Part shown: positions 8,770-18,090 of the stretch, piece by piece
How the letters are laid out: each line of letters begins with the position of its first letter
Numbering within the stretch: position 1 is the first letter of the stretch
Assembly: GCF_041468085.1 (NCBI RefSeq)
Contig: NZ_CP121014.1
Location: forward strand, 496,001-560,000
DNA from: Tistrella mobilis
GTDB lineage: Bacteria > Pseudomonadota > Alphaproteobacteria > Tistrellales > Tistrellaceae
DNA length: 64,000 nt
Direction: 5' to 3'
Notes under the pieces: generated by a model
The model's database searches: none
Told to the model about the DNA's origin: nothing
What the model saw: the letters and a program-made list of their open reading frames with translations, nothing else
Translations under genes and position numbers: made by a program

Positions 8770-9516
8770 ATGTTCGCAGATCTCGCCCCGGCCTTCAGCG
8801 GCCCGTTCGACCGGTTCAGCAGATCGGTCGTCGGCCCCGAGGATCCGCGGCCGGCGCTCAGCATCCGGGCGCTGATCGCCGACCCCGAGGCGCTGGTCGA
8901 AAAGATGCTGCGCCGGCTGGCGCCCGAGGCCGCGACCCCGCAGGCCCGCCGCGGCGCCGCCTCGCTCTGGACTCAGTTCTATTTCGCGCTGGTGGGCGTG
9001 CCGGTGGTGGTGGCGGCGATGCGCGGCCGCCGCAACCTGCCGGTGGGGCTGGACGAGATGGCGGTGGTGATCGGCGACAATGGCCTGCCTGCGGCGGTGA
9101 AGATCCCGGCGGCCGGCACACCCCAGCCGGATCGCAACCCGCGGGCGGCGATGGAGGCGCTGATCACCGATCATTACGTTCCGGCGGTGACGGCGATGAG
9201 CCAGGCCGGGCGGCTGGCCCCCCGCCTGCTGTGGTGCAATGCCGCCGTCCGGCTGGTCTGGGCGATGGAAGCCTCGGTCGAGGCCGACCCCGGGGACACC
9301 GATCTGGCCGGGATCGCGGCAGAGGCGCGCCAGGCGGTGATCGCGACACCAGCGCTGGCATCGGGTGCCCCGAACCCCATGTTCGACATGCTGCTCTCGC
9401 CCAAGGCCGGCTCTGCCTCCAGCTATTCCCGCAAGGTCTGCTGCCTGCGCTACATGATGCCGGGTGTCGCCGATTGCGGCGAGACCTGCCCGCTGCCGCC
9501 CTGCCGGACCGCATAA
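8770..9516 (+). CDS. fhuF: Siderophore-iron reductase, FhuF-like
   Basis: A 248-residue FhuF-family protein. Such proteins reduce ferric iron in imported siderophores through a C-terminal [2Fe-2S] cluster. The C-terminus reads VCCLRYMMPGVADCGETCPL: the paired cysteines and the x10 gap to the third Cys match FhuF, but the last spacing is C-x3-C rather than the usual C-x2-C. The N-terminal 200 residues are the helical family domain. No siderophore transporter or synthetase is adjacent. A Fur-like box precedes it, and a good Rho-independent terminator lies about 200 bp downstream. Confidence 0.8.
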   Translation: MFADLAPAFSGPFDRFSRSVVGPEDPRPALSIRALIADPEALVEKMLRRLAPEAATPQARRGAASLWTQFYFALVGVPVVVAAMRGRRNLPVGLDEMAVVIGDNGLPAAVKIPAAGTPQPDRNPRAAMEALITDHYVPAVTAMSQAGRLAPRLLWCNAAVRLVWAMEASVEADPGDTDLAGIAAEARQAVIATPALASGAPNPMFDMLLSPKAGSASSYSRKVCCLRYMMPGVADCGETCPLPPCRTA

Positions 9517-9720
9517 GCAGCAACGAGGGCGGACGTCCTCCTGGTCCGTTCCAGATCGACTTCGCCCGAACAGATCGGAGACTTCATCGTCGCCAGGGAT
9601 TGCGGCCGCGATCTTCTTCACGGCGCCAGCATCATGCCGACGGCGCCGCATAGTCTCGCGGCCCGCCCTAATCCAATGGGGCGGCGGCCAGGCGAAACGA
9701 CCCCGATCATCTGCCGCCCG
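9517..9720. other. Intergenic stretch after fhuF, nothing recognised
   Basis: About 200 bases between the fhuF stop and its likely terminator. Open frames here overlap each other on both strands and resemble no family. I see no gene, repeat or RNA element. Confidence 0.4.
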
Positions 9721-9753
9721 ACGGCCGTTTCCGTTTCGGAAGCGGCCGTTTTT
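9721..9753 (+). terminator. Rho-independent terminator downstream of fhuF
   Basis: Stem ACGGCCG (9721-9727) with CGGCCGT (9743-9749), extended internally by TTCCG/CGGAA, and followed by a run of five T ending at 9753. It is the best canonical terminator in the window. Confidence 0.75.
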
Positions 9754-9846
9754 CATGGCAGCCGCCGCATCGTTACAAGAACAGCGGCCACGAGAACCAG
9801 ACAAGAATGAGTATGTCTGAAGACTGCCCAAAATGAACAATCGTAT

Positions 9847-9899
9847 ATTCCAAGTCGATATGTGTCAGTTTGATGAATTATGGCCCGTCGACTTGGAAT
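9847..9899. promoter_or_regulatory. 12-bp perfect inverted repeat upstream of pstS
   Basis: ATTCCAAGTCGA at 9847-9858 and its exact complement TCGACTTGGAAT at 9888-9899 flank a 29-bp AT-rich centre, 84 bp before the pstS start. It could be a paired operator or a leader-RNA hairpin. I see no convincing Pho box in or around it. Confidence 0.5.
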
Positions 9900-9982
9900 C
9901 GGGATGCAGAGGCGGAAGACGCGGGCCTATAGTGTCCTCGCCGCGGCGCTTCCGATCCATATCCCGCTGGAGATGTTTGCAC

Positions 9983-11032
9983 ATGTCCGTCCTTCGTCGC
10001 CTTCCGGCTGTTGCCGGAGGATTGCTGCTGCTCGGCCTGAGCATCGGCACCGCCCAGGCCGCCGACGAGATCACCGGGGCCGGCGCGACCTTCCCGTATC
10101 CGGTTTATGCGAAATGGGCCGAGGCCTATAAGGCTGAAACCGGCGTTTCGCTGAACTATCAGTCCATCGGCTCCGGTGGCGGCATCAAGCAGATCAAGGC
10201 GCATACGGTCGATTTCGGCGCCTCGGACATGCCGCTGGAAGCCGCCGATCTGAAGGCGGCCGGCCTTGTCCAGTGGCCGATGGTCATGGGCGGCGTGGTG
10301 CCGGTGGTCAACATCCCGGGCATCGCCGCCGGTGCGCTGGAGATCGACGGGCCGACGCTCGCCGCGATCTATATGGGCAAGATCACCAGGTGGAACGATC
10401 CGGCGCTGGTGGCCCTGAACCCGGGCGTCGAATTGCCCGATCAGGCGATCGCCGTGGTCCATCGCTCCGACGGATCGGGCACCACCTTCCTGTTCACCAC
10501 CTATCTCTCCTCGGTCAGTGCCGACTGGAAAAAGGATATCGGCGCCAGCACCGCGGTCGAATGGCCGACCGGTCTGGGCGGCAAGGGCAACGAGGGCGTG
10601 GCCAGCTTCACCGGCCAGACCCCGGGTTCGATCGGCTATGTCGAATACGCCTATGCGCTTCAGAACAAGCTGGCCTGGCTGAAGATGAAGAACCACGACG
10701 GCGCCGTGGTCGCCCCGGAAAGCAAGACCTTTCAGAGTGCTGCCGCCAATGCCGACTGGGCCCATGCCGAAGGCTATCACCTGGTTCTGACCGATCAGCC
10801 GGGCCGGGACAGCTGGCCGATCACCGGTGCCAGCTTCATCCTGATGCACAGCCAGGCCGACCAGCCGGCCCGCGCGGCCGCCGCGCTCAAATTCTTCGCC
10901 TGGAGCTATGCCCATGGCGGCGAGGCGGCGGAGAAGCTCGACTATGTGCCGATGCCGCAGGCGGTGGTGCAGATGGTCGAGAAGACCTGGGCCGACAGCA
11001 TCAAGGGCAAGGACGGCAAACCCGTCTACTGA
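9983..11032 (+). CDS. pstS: Phosphate ABC transporter, periplasmic binding protein
   Basis: A 349-residue high-affinity phosphate-binding protein. The start at 9983 gives a clean signal peptide (positively charged MSVLRRL, hydrophobic core, cleavage after AQA near residue 26) and is preceded by a GGAG ribosome site. The phosphate-binding motifs of PstS are present: GAGATFPYPVY, SIGSGGGIKQI, DFGASDMPL and RSDGSGTTFLF. It is the first gene of pstSCAB. A palindrome and an AT-rich segment upstream are the probable control region. PstS delivers phosphate to the PstCA channel. Confidence 0.95.
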   Translation: MSVLRRLPAVAGGLLLLGLSIGTAQAADEITGAGATFPYPVYAKWAEAYKAETGVSLNYQSIGSGGGIKQIKAHTVDFGASDMPLEAADLKAAGLVQWPMVMGGVVPVVNIPGIAAGALEIDGPTLAAIYMGKITRWNDPALVALNPGVELPDQAIAVVHRSDGSGTTFLFTTYLSSVSADWKKDIGASTAVEWPTGLGGKGNEGVASFTGQTPGSIGYVEYAYALQNKLAWLKMKNHDGAVVAPESKTFQSAAANADWAHAEGYHLVLTDQPGRDSWPITGASFILMHSQADQPARAAAALKFFAWSYAHGGEAAEKLDYVPMPQAVVQMVEKTWADSIKGKDGKPVY

Positions 11033-11067
11033 TCCGGGCGTTGTCTGTGCATTGCGTCTGTCGTCCG

Positions 11068-11102
11068 GCCGCCACCTGCGGGGGGCATCCCCTGCCGGCG
11101 GC
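11068..11102 (+). other. Hairpin between pstS and pstC
   Basis: GCCGCC (11068-11073) pairs with GGCGGC (11097-11102), and an inner GCGGGG/CCCC helix lies between. It falls in the 86-bp pstS-pstC gap and could protect the pstS message or attenuate transcription, which would help make binding protein in excess of permease. Confidence 0.45.
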
Positions 11103-11118
11103 GGCCCTGCGAGGTTTC

Positions 11119-12153
11119 ATGAGCGTCGAAGAGGCCGGCCCCATGCCGGACATCATTTCGCCGGGCATCATTTCGCCGGACATCGTTTCTGCCCATCCGG
11201 TGGCCCGGCCGCTGCGGCTCAGCGCCCTGCCGGCGGGGCTTCGCTGGGACGGGCCGTTCCGGCGGCTGACCGGGGTTGCGGCCCTGATGGTGGTGGCGGC
11301 GCTGGCCGCCATGCTGGTGGTACTGGTGATCGGTGCCCTGCCGGTGGCCGATCGGATGGGGGCGGGGTTTCTGGTCACACAGGCCTGGAACCCGGTGACC
11401 GATGTCTATGGCGCGGTGGCGCCGGTGGCGGGCACGCTGATCACCGCCGCCATCGCCATGCTTCTGGCGGTGCCGGCGGCGCTGGGCATCGCCATTTTCC
11501 TGAACGAACTCTGCCCCCACCGGCTGCGCGCGCCGCTGGCGGTGGCGGTGGAATTGCTGGCCGCCATTCCCAGCATCATCTACGGCATGTGGGGGCTGTT
11601 CGTGCTGGCGCCGGTGCTGGCCTCCACGGTCTATCCGGCGTTGATCGATACGCTGGGGCCGCTGCCGCTTCTGGGGGCGCTGTTCCAGGGCCCGCCTTTC
11701 GGCATCGGCGTGCTCACCGCCGGGCTGATCCTGGGGGTGATGGTTCTGCCCTTCATCACCTCGGTCGCCCGCCAGGTGCTGGCAGAGGTGCCGCCGGTGC
11801 TGCGCGAGGCCGCCTATGGCGTCGGCGCCACCACCTGGGAGGTATCGCGCCGCGTGCTGATCCCCCATGCCCGGCGCGGGCTGATCGGCGGCGTGATGCT
11901 CGGCCTCGGCCGCGCGCTGGGCGAGACGATGGCCGTCACCTTCGTGATCGGCAATGCCCATCGCATCCATGCCTCTCTGCTTCAACCCGGCACCACGATT
12001 TCGGCGACGCTCGCCAATGAATTCACCGAAGCCTCGGGCGACATCTATGTCTCGGCACTCACCGCGCTGGGGCTGATCCTGTTCGTGGTCACCTTCGTGG
12101 TGCTGCTCGGTGCCCGCGCGCTGCTGAACCGCACGGGGAGCGCGGGTCGATGA
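11119..12153 (+). CDS. pstC: Phosphate ABC transporter permease PstC
   Basis: A 344-residue inner-membrane permease that forms the phosphate channel with PstA. The ATG at 11119 follows a GAGG ribosome site. An unusual N-terminal tail carries a small repeat ([14 protein letters not shown]) before the first helix. Six hydrophobic segments follow, together with the EAA loop that contacts PstB ([21 protein letters not shown]) and the conserved [14 protein letters not shown] stretch. Its stop overlaps the pstA start by 4 bp (ATGA), which suggests translational coupling. Confidence 0.93.
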   Translation: MSVEEAGPMPDIISPGIISPDIVSAHPVARPLRLSALPAGLRWDGPFRRLTGVAALMVVAALAAMLVVLVIGALPVADRMGAGFLVTQAWNPVTDVYGAVAPVAGTLITAAIAMLLAVPAALGIAIFLNELCPHRLRAPLAVAVELLAAIPSIIYGMWGLFVLAPVLASTVYPALIDTLGPLPLLGALFQGPPFGIGVLTAGLILGVMVLPFITSVARQVLAEVPPVLREAAYGVGATTWEVSRRVLIPHARRGLIGGVMLGLGRALGETMAVTFVIGNAHRIHASLLQPGTTISATLANEFTEASGDIYVSALTALGLILFVVTFVVLLGARALLNRTGSAGR

Positions 12154-13027
12154 GGGGGGAGGGGGCGATGAGAGGGGGCGCCATCCCGGTTTCGCCTGCA
12201 CGGCTGCGCCGGCGGCGCATGGTCAATCTGGTGATGACGGGGCTGTGCACCGCCGCGGCGCTGGCCGCGCTTCTGGTTCTGGCGCTGATCCTGTGGGAGC
12301 TGGTGATCCGCGGCGCGGGCGCCCTCTCGCTCGATGTCTTCACCCGCGCGACCCCGCCGCCGGGCAGCAGGGGCGGGCTGCTCAACGCCATTCTGGGCAG
12401 CCTGTCGATGACCGCGGCGGCGATTGCGGTCGCAACCCCGGTGGGCGTGCTGACCGGCACATGGCTTGCCGAATACGGCCGCGACAGCCGCGCCGCCGGC
12501 CTGGTGCGCCTGTTCGCCGACACGCTGTTGAGCGCGCCCTCGATCATCGTCGGGCTGACGGTCTATGTGCTGCTGGTGGTGCCGCTCGGCCATTTCTCGG
12601 GCTGGGCGGGGGCGGCGGCCCTGGCGCTGATCGCGGTGCCGGTGATCGTGCGCACCACCGAAGACATGCTGGCGCTGGTGCCCGACCAGCTGCGCGAGGC
12701 GGCGGTTGCCCTCGGCATGCCGCGCTGGCGGATGATCGTCGGCGTCACCTGGCGCGCGGCGGCCGGCGGCATCCTGACCGGCGTTCTGCTCGCCATCGCC
12801 CGCATCGCGGGCGAGACCGCGCCGCTGCTGTTCACCGCGCTCAACAACCAGTTCTACGCCTGGGACCTCACCGGTCCCACCCCCAGCCTGCCGGTGGTGA
12901 TCTTCCAGTTCGCGATGAGCCCCTATCGCGACTGGCAGGATCTCGCCTGGGCGGGCGCGCTGCTCATTGCAGCCGGCGTGCTGCTGCTCTCCGTCACCGC
13001 CCGCCTGATCTCTGCCCGAGGCCGCAA

Positions 13028-13031
<4 letters not shown>
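12150..13031 (+). CDS. pstA: Phosphate ABC transporter permease PstA
   Basis: A 293-residue second channel subunit for phosphate import. Six membrane segments and the EAA loop ([21 protein letters not shown]) are clear, as is the conserved [15 protein letters not shown]. The ATG at 12150 overlaps the pstC stop and has GGGGAG nine bases upstream. A second ATG at 12168 behind a purine-rich run (giving 287 residues) is an alternative. The stop overlaps the pstB start by 4 bp. Confidence 0.93.
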
Positions 13032-13831
<800 letters not shown>

Positions 13832-13903
13832 CGGCTGCAGGGCCGCCACGCCTCACCCGGCTGGGGCCCGTCCGTCCCCGACGACCCAAGGGTAGGTAAA
13901 GCT

Positions 13904-14539
13904 TCAGCCCTGATCTTCCGGCGCGGGATCCCACCGTTCGCAGAACGCCTCGATATCCGTCGATTGGAAGTCTTCCAGGCGCTCCACAATGATTTCAAAG
14001 GGCCAATTCCACCAAGCAATACGGGCGAGGCGGATAGCGATCTCGCGGGAGAAGCGCCGACGGAGCGGTTTGGCGGGTACACCGCCAACAATGGTATAGG
14101 GGGCCACTTCTTTCGTGACTACAGCCCCCGCCGCCAGCACCGCACCATCACCCACCGTCACGCCCGGCAGCACAATGACCCCATGCCCGACCCAGACGTC
14201 GTGGCCGATGCGAACCCGGTCGGCGCGACGGTCGGCAAAGAAGCTGGCATCTCGGCTGGCACCCGCATCGTAGTATTCGGGGCAATAGGTAAAACGATGC
14301 AGGCTTGGCCGATCCATCGGATGGTTGGGAGCACCGATGCGCACCCGGGCGGCGATGGCGCAGAACCGGCCGATCTCAGCGTCGGCGACCATGCAGTCGG
14401 GGCCGAGATAGCTGTAGTCGCCGACCACGCTGTATTCCAGCACGGACCGTGCCAGAACCTCGCAACAGCGACCAAGCGTCACCTCGCGCAGGCTGGCGGT
14501 CTGGTCAATGACAGTTTCGGCAAGTTTGGGACGGGCCAT
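13904..14539 (-). CDS. Hexapeptide-repeat acetyltransferase, phosphonate-associated type
   Basis: A left-handed beta-helix acyltransferase of the xenobiotic/CatB superfamily, about 211 residues from the ATG at 14539. An ATG at 14551 and a GTG at 14635 are alternative starts. The order YSVVGDYSYLGPDC, IGRFCAIAARVRIG, NHPMDRPSLHRFTY, RIGHDVWVGHGVIVLPG, AAGAVVTKEVAPYTIVGG and the tail DIEAFCERW closely resembles the hexapeptide transferases encoded in C-P lyase operons. The active-site His lies in APNHPMDR. No phn genes are present, but pstSCAB is convergent next door, which suggests a phosphorus-related role. The acceptor is unknown. Confidence 0.75.
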   Translation of the reverse strand: MARPKLAETVIDQTASLREVTLGRCCEVLARSVLEYSVVGDYSYLGPDCMVADAEIGRFCAIAARVRIGAPNHPMDRPSLHRFTYCPEYYDAGASRDASFFADRRADRVRIGHDVWVGHGVIVLPGVTVGDGAVLAAGAVVTKEVAPYTIVGGVPAKPLRRRFSREIAIRLARIAWWNWPFEIIVERLEDFQSTDIEAFCERWDPAPEDQG

Positions 14540-14705
14540 GAGCGGGAACATCCGAAGAAGGGCGGAACCGTCGCCCTCATACGCCTGTACAGGTTGCCAT
14601 CCAAGGGCCGGCATGATCGATGTCCCGCCTGTCACCGAAACTTCATGCGAGCGTACCGGCTCCGGATCGGAGATGTCATCGTGCCGGGCCCGGCATTCAG
14701 CAGAT

Positions 14706-14746
14706 GGCGCAGGACATGAGGCACGGTGCCATCAATGTCCTGCGCC
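14706..14746 (-). terminator. Strong hairpin downstream of dctM
   Basis: Perfect 12-bp stem, GGCGCAGGACAT (14706-14717) with ATGTCCTGCGCC (14735-14746). The 17-nt loop itself contains GGCAC/GTGCC. It lies 32 bp past the dctM stop and probably ends the TRAP operon. There is no T-run. Confidence 0.55.
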
Positions 14747-14778
14747 GCTGGGGGCAACGTCCGCTAACCGCCCCGCGC

Positions 14779-16083
14779 TCAGCTCATATCCGGCAGATAC
14801 ATGATGATCCCGGGGAAGAGCACCATCACCAGCACCAGAACCAGGTCGGCGACCAGGAACCACATGATGCCGCGGAAGATCTGGCTGGTCGTCACCAGGT
14901 TTCCGACCACGCCCTTGATCACGAAGACATTCATGCCGATCGGCGGGGTGATCATGCCGATTTCCAGGAACTTGGTCAGCAGCACGCCGAACCAGATCAG
15001 GCTGAAGCCGGCGGCATCGATGATCGGCAGAACGATCGGCATGGTCAGCAGCATCATGCCCAGCGGCTCCAGGAACATGCCCAGGATCAGGTACATGATC
15101 GTCACCGCCAGCAGCAGCATATAGGGGTCGGCGCCGATCTCGATGACCACGGTCGAGATCCAGTCGCCGGCGCCCGACAGCGCCAGAAAGCGGCTGAGCA
15201 GGCTGGCGCCGATGCCGATGATCAGCAGGGCGCTGGTGGTGACCAGGGTTTCCTGTGCCGCCGTGCGGAACATCTTCCAGGTGAAGGTGCCCTTGGCAAA
15301 GGCCACCACGCAGGACAGGAAAGCCCCCACCGCCCCCGCTTCCGTGGGGGTGAACAGCCCGCCGAACAGGCCGCCGAACACGCCCAGCATGATCGCCAGC
15401 ACCGGCCAGGTATCGCGAAGCGCATCCAGTTTTTCGGAAAACGGAACATCTTCACGCACCCGCGGGGCAAGCGCCGGGTTGAGCTTCACCCGGATCAGGA
15501 TCACCAGGATATAACCCAGCGCCGTCAGCAGCCCGGCGACCAGCCCGCCCAGGAACAGCTTGGTCACCGCCACCTGGGCGATCACGCCGTAGAGGATCAT
15601 CAGGATCGAGGGCGGAATCAGGGCACCGATCGTGCCCGCCGCCGCCACCGTGCCGGTGGCGAGCTGGGCGTCATAGCGGTGGCGCATCATCTCCGGCACC
15701 GCGATCCGCCCCATGGCCGCCGAACAGGCGATCGACGAGCCGGTGACGGCCGCAAAACCGGCCGAGCCGAACACCGCCGCGATGGCGAGCCCGCCCGGGA
15801 TCCCCGACATCCACACCCTGGCCGCCCGGAACAGCCCCTGGGTCAGCTGGGCGTGGTAGCAGACGAAGCCCATCAGCAGGAAGACGGGCACGGAACTCAG
15901 CACCCAGTTTGCCGCGAACTGATAGGGGATGAGGCCGAGCGAACTCCACGCGACCTTCCAGCCCAGCAGATACCAGATGCCGCCGAAAGACACGCTGACC
16001 AGCGCCATGCCGATCGGCACCCGCATGGCCAGCAGCAGGAAGAGCAGGCCGATGCCGGCCAGACCGATACCGACGTCACTCAT
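14779..16083 (-). CDS. dctM: TRAP transporter large permease (DctM)
   Basis: A 434-residue DctM-family membrane protein with about 12 hydrophobic segments. It is the ion-coupled translocating subunit of a tripartite ATP-independent periplasmic transporter. Family motifs are visible: VPVFLLMGFVCYHAQLT, GSAGFAAVTGSSIACSAAMG, the PPSILMILYGVIAQ helix and ITPPIGMNVFVIKGV near the C-terminus. Its start overlaps the dctQ stop by 4 bp, so the order is dctP, dctQ, dctM. The substrate is not evident from the sequence; it is typically an organic acid. Confidence 0.93.
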   Translation of the reverse strand: MSDVGIGLAGIGLLFLLLAMRVPIGMALVSVSFGGIWYLLGWKVAWSSLGLIPYQFAANWVLSSVPVFLLMGFVCYHAQLTQGLFRAARVWMSGIPGGLAIAAVFGSAGFAAVTGSSIACSAAMGRIAVPEMMRHRYDAQLATGTVAAAGTIGALIPPSILMILYGVIAQVAVTKLFLGGLVAGLLTALGYILVILIRVKLNPALAPRVREDVPFSEKLDALRDTWPVLAIMLGVFGGLFGGLFTPTEAGAVGAFLSCVVAFAKGTFTWKMFRTAAQETLVTTSALLIIGIGASLLSRFLALSGAGDWISTVVIEIGADPYMLLLAVTIMYLILGMFLEPLGMMLLTMPIVLPIIDAAGFSLIWFGVLLTKFLEIGMITPPIGMNVFVIKGVVGNLVTTSQIFRGIMWFLVADLVLVLVMVLFPGIIMYLPDMS

Positions 16084-16691
16084 CCCCGGGGCTTCCTGTG
16101 ATCAGAGGGGGCGCCATCGTGATGCAGGTGGCGATCGGAACTGACCACCACATCATCGGGCGTGTCGTCCCTGAGCCCCGACGCGGCGCCGGTCACATGG
16201 GTCGCCAGCCGGTAGAGCACAACGGCCGCCATCAGCGCCGTGCCGACGGGCAGGATGTAGTAAGAGGGCCAGATCGGGATCCGCCAGCCTTCCTGGATGA
16301 CGAAGGCGCCGACCGCCTGTTTCTTCATCGCCTCCAGCCAGGACTGGCGGGTCATGGCAATGAACACCGCCGCCGACAGGACATAGGCGAAGCCGCGCAG
16401 CACGGCCTGGGCGCGCGCCGGCAGCAGGTCGGTCACGACTTCCACCGAGATATGCTTGTCCCCCTCTTCCGCATAGGCGAGCGGCAGGAAGGCGACCACC
16501 AGCATGTAGAAATTCGACACGGCGGCAATCGTGCCGGGCAGGGCGATCCCGAACAGGTTGCGCACCACCACATCGGCGGTGATGTGCACCATCATCAGGG
16601 TCACCGCCAGCACGCCGATCACCGACGTGAAATGGATCAGACGCGACAATCCGCGTCCAAGCGCCTGCATCGCGCGGTCTCCCATGGCCAA
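16080..16691 (-). CDS. dctQ: TRAP transporter small permease (DctQ)
   Basis: A 203-residue small membrane subunit with four predicted helices (around residues 20-45, 55-75, 95-120 and 140-165). It partners DctM. The pattern HITADVVVRNLFGIALPG followed by MLVVAFLPLAYAEEGDKHI is typical of DctQ. The C-terminal tail of about 35 residues (TGAASGLRDDTPDDV onward) is polar and longer than usual. A 7-bp stem hairpin separates it from dctP. Confidence 0.9.
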   Translation of the reverse strand: MAMGDRAMQALGRGLSRLIHFTSVIGVLAVTLMMVHITADVVVRNLFGIALPGTIAAVSNFYMLVVAFLPLAYAEEGDKHISVEVVTDLLPARAQAVLRGFAYVLSAAVFIAMTRQSWLEAMKKQAVGAFVIQEGWRIPIWPSYYILPVGTALMAAVVLYRLATHVTGAASGLRDDTPDDVVVSSDRHLHHDGAPSDHRKPRG

Positions 16692-16721
16692 AGGGGGCCT
16701 GCGGAAAGATGAAGAGAGGGC

Positions 16722-16738
16722 GGGGGCACGATGCCCCC
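16722..16738 (-). other. Intercistronic hairpin between dctP and dctQ
   Basis: GGGGGCA (16722-16728) and TGCCCCC (16732-16738) form a 7-bp GC stem with a 3-nt loop, 11 bp after the dctP stop. It is probably an attenuator or mRNA-stabilising hairpin giving more binding protein than permease. Confidence 0.5.
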
Positions 16739-16749
16739 ACCCCGGGTCA

Positions 16750-17922
16750 TCACATGCCGTAGGTCTTCACATCGACCTTAGAGACGACTTCCGTCCAGTA
16801 GACCTCGGCCAGCTCGTCCGGGGTCTTCACCTCCTTCACGATCTTCGCCCATTTCTCAAGCAGCGGCCTGAAGGTGTCGATCGCCGCCTGCGGTTCGGCC
16901 ACGCCGAACTTCGAGGCGTAGAACTCGGCGATGGTCTTCATATCGGCCTGCACGAAGCTCTGGGTCTGGTCGATCAGCGCCTGATCGGCCTTGTGGACAC
17001 GGATGCCCTTGGCCTCGGCACGCTTCAGATCGCGGCCTTCGAAGTTCACATACTGCCAGCCGGCATGGGCCGACATATAGGTGCCGGCGCGGAGCAGCGC
17101 CGCGCGCTGGTCTTCGTTCAGCCCCTGCCAGGTGTCGGCATTGATGTTGGCGATCGCCGAGGCACCGAACACGCCGCCCGGCACTTCAGGGGTGATATCG
17201 GTCACCGCATCGATCAGCGCCAGACCCGAAAGCTCCGGGGCGGAAATGATCGCGCAGTCGACCGCCCCCTGGGTCAGGGCCTCAAAGATCTCGTTACCGG
17301 GCATGGAGACCGCGGTGGCGCCCACGCTTTCCGACCAGCGGCGCCAGTTCTGGCTGCTGACCCGCAGACGCTTGCCCTTGATCTCCTCGGCGTTGGTCAC
17401 CTTCTTGTTGCACAACAGCATATACCGGGTGGAGGCGGCAGAAGCGGTGAAGACCTGGTTCTGGGTCTTCATGTCGTTCTGGCAGGTCGGGCAGTGCAGG
17501 AAGATGTATTCCAGCATGGCGCTCTGGAAGATCAGCCCGTCGCGACCGCCGGTATCCATCAGGTTCAGCAGCATGGTCAGGTCGCCGGCCAGGTTCATAT
17601 TGGCGAATTCGGCCGGGTTGTAGGCGGTCAGCACATAGCCGATATCGGTGATGCCGTCGCGCACGCCGCCGGGCGTTTCCGCCAGGTTCAGCAGCGACAG
17701 CGGGAACACCTTCACCGACAGCGTCCCCTTGCTCAGCTCCTGCACCTTCTTCACATACACATCCGCCGCAATGGTCGAAGCGGTGTTGGCCGGGAAGCCG
17801 ATGGCATAGCGCAGCTCTTCGGCCTTCGCGGCCTGGCCTGCAAAAATACCGGCTGCGGCAACGCCGGCGGCCACGGCCAGCGAGGCCAGTTTTCGAGACA
17901 GCGGGGTCCTGGTGGTCGTCAT
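16750..17922 (-). CDS. dctP: TRAP transporter periplasmic binding protein (DctP)
   Basis: A 390-residue extracytoplasmic solute receptor. The ATG at 17922 follows GGGAGG and gives a signal peptide (TPLSRKLASLAVAAGVAAAG, cleavage near AKA-EELRYA). The DctP fold is evident in LRYAIGFPANTAS, GKRLRVSSQNWRRW and GAVDCAIISAPELSG. It carries a CxxC (HCPTCQND) plus a further Cys (LLCNKKV), which could form a disulfide in the periplasm. It is the first gene of the TRAP operon. The ligand is unknown; the next operon handles acyl-CoAs, so an organic acid is plausible. Confidence 0.9.
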   Translation of the reverse strand: MTTTRTPLSRKLASLAVAAGVAAAGIFAGQAAKAEELRYAIGFPANTASTIAADVYVKKVQELSKGTLSVKVFPLSLLNLAETPGGVRDGITDIGYVLTAYNPAEFANMNLAGDLTMLLNLMDTGGRDGLIFQSAMLEYIFLHCPTCQNDMKTQNQVFTASAASTRYMLLCNKKVTNAEEIKGKRLRVSSQNWRRWSESVGATAVSMPGNEIFEALTQGAVDCAIISAPELSGLALIDAVTDITPEVPGGVFGASAIANINADTWQGLNEDQRAALLRAGTYMSAHAGWQYVNFEGRDLKRAEAKGIRVHKADQALIDQTQSFVQADMKTIAEFYASKFGVAEPQAAIDTFRPLLEKWAKIVKEVKTPDELAEVYWTEVVSKVDVKTYGM

Positions 17923-18090
17923 GATGCAATCCTCCCGTCGGATCATTTCTTTTGTTGTCTTCAAGACATGTCCGGCCGCACCGCAAATGACGCCTCCACA
18001 TCTATACCGGTGCGTCACATTACGCAGAGTCCGCCATGTCTTCTTATTCATGCCCTGTTCGCAATTGCCGGCCTCTGCACCGACATTTAC

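Noticed and set aside
9800-9982. Pho box upstream of pstS
   Set aside because: A single TGTCAG-like half site is present but no second half at the right spacing. I cannot support a PhoB site by eye.
10273-11118. Long N-terminal extension of pstC reading through pstS in another frame
   Set aside because: The reading is Arg/Gly-rich and antagonistic to the well-conserved pstS frame. The ATG at 11119 with GAGG gives a normal PstC.
12245-13027. Extension of pstB upstream through pstA
   Set aside because: Shadow of pstA. The true PstB starts at the ATGA overlap at 13028.
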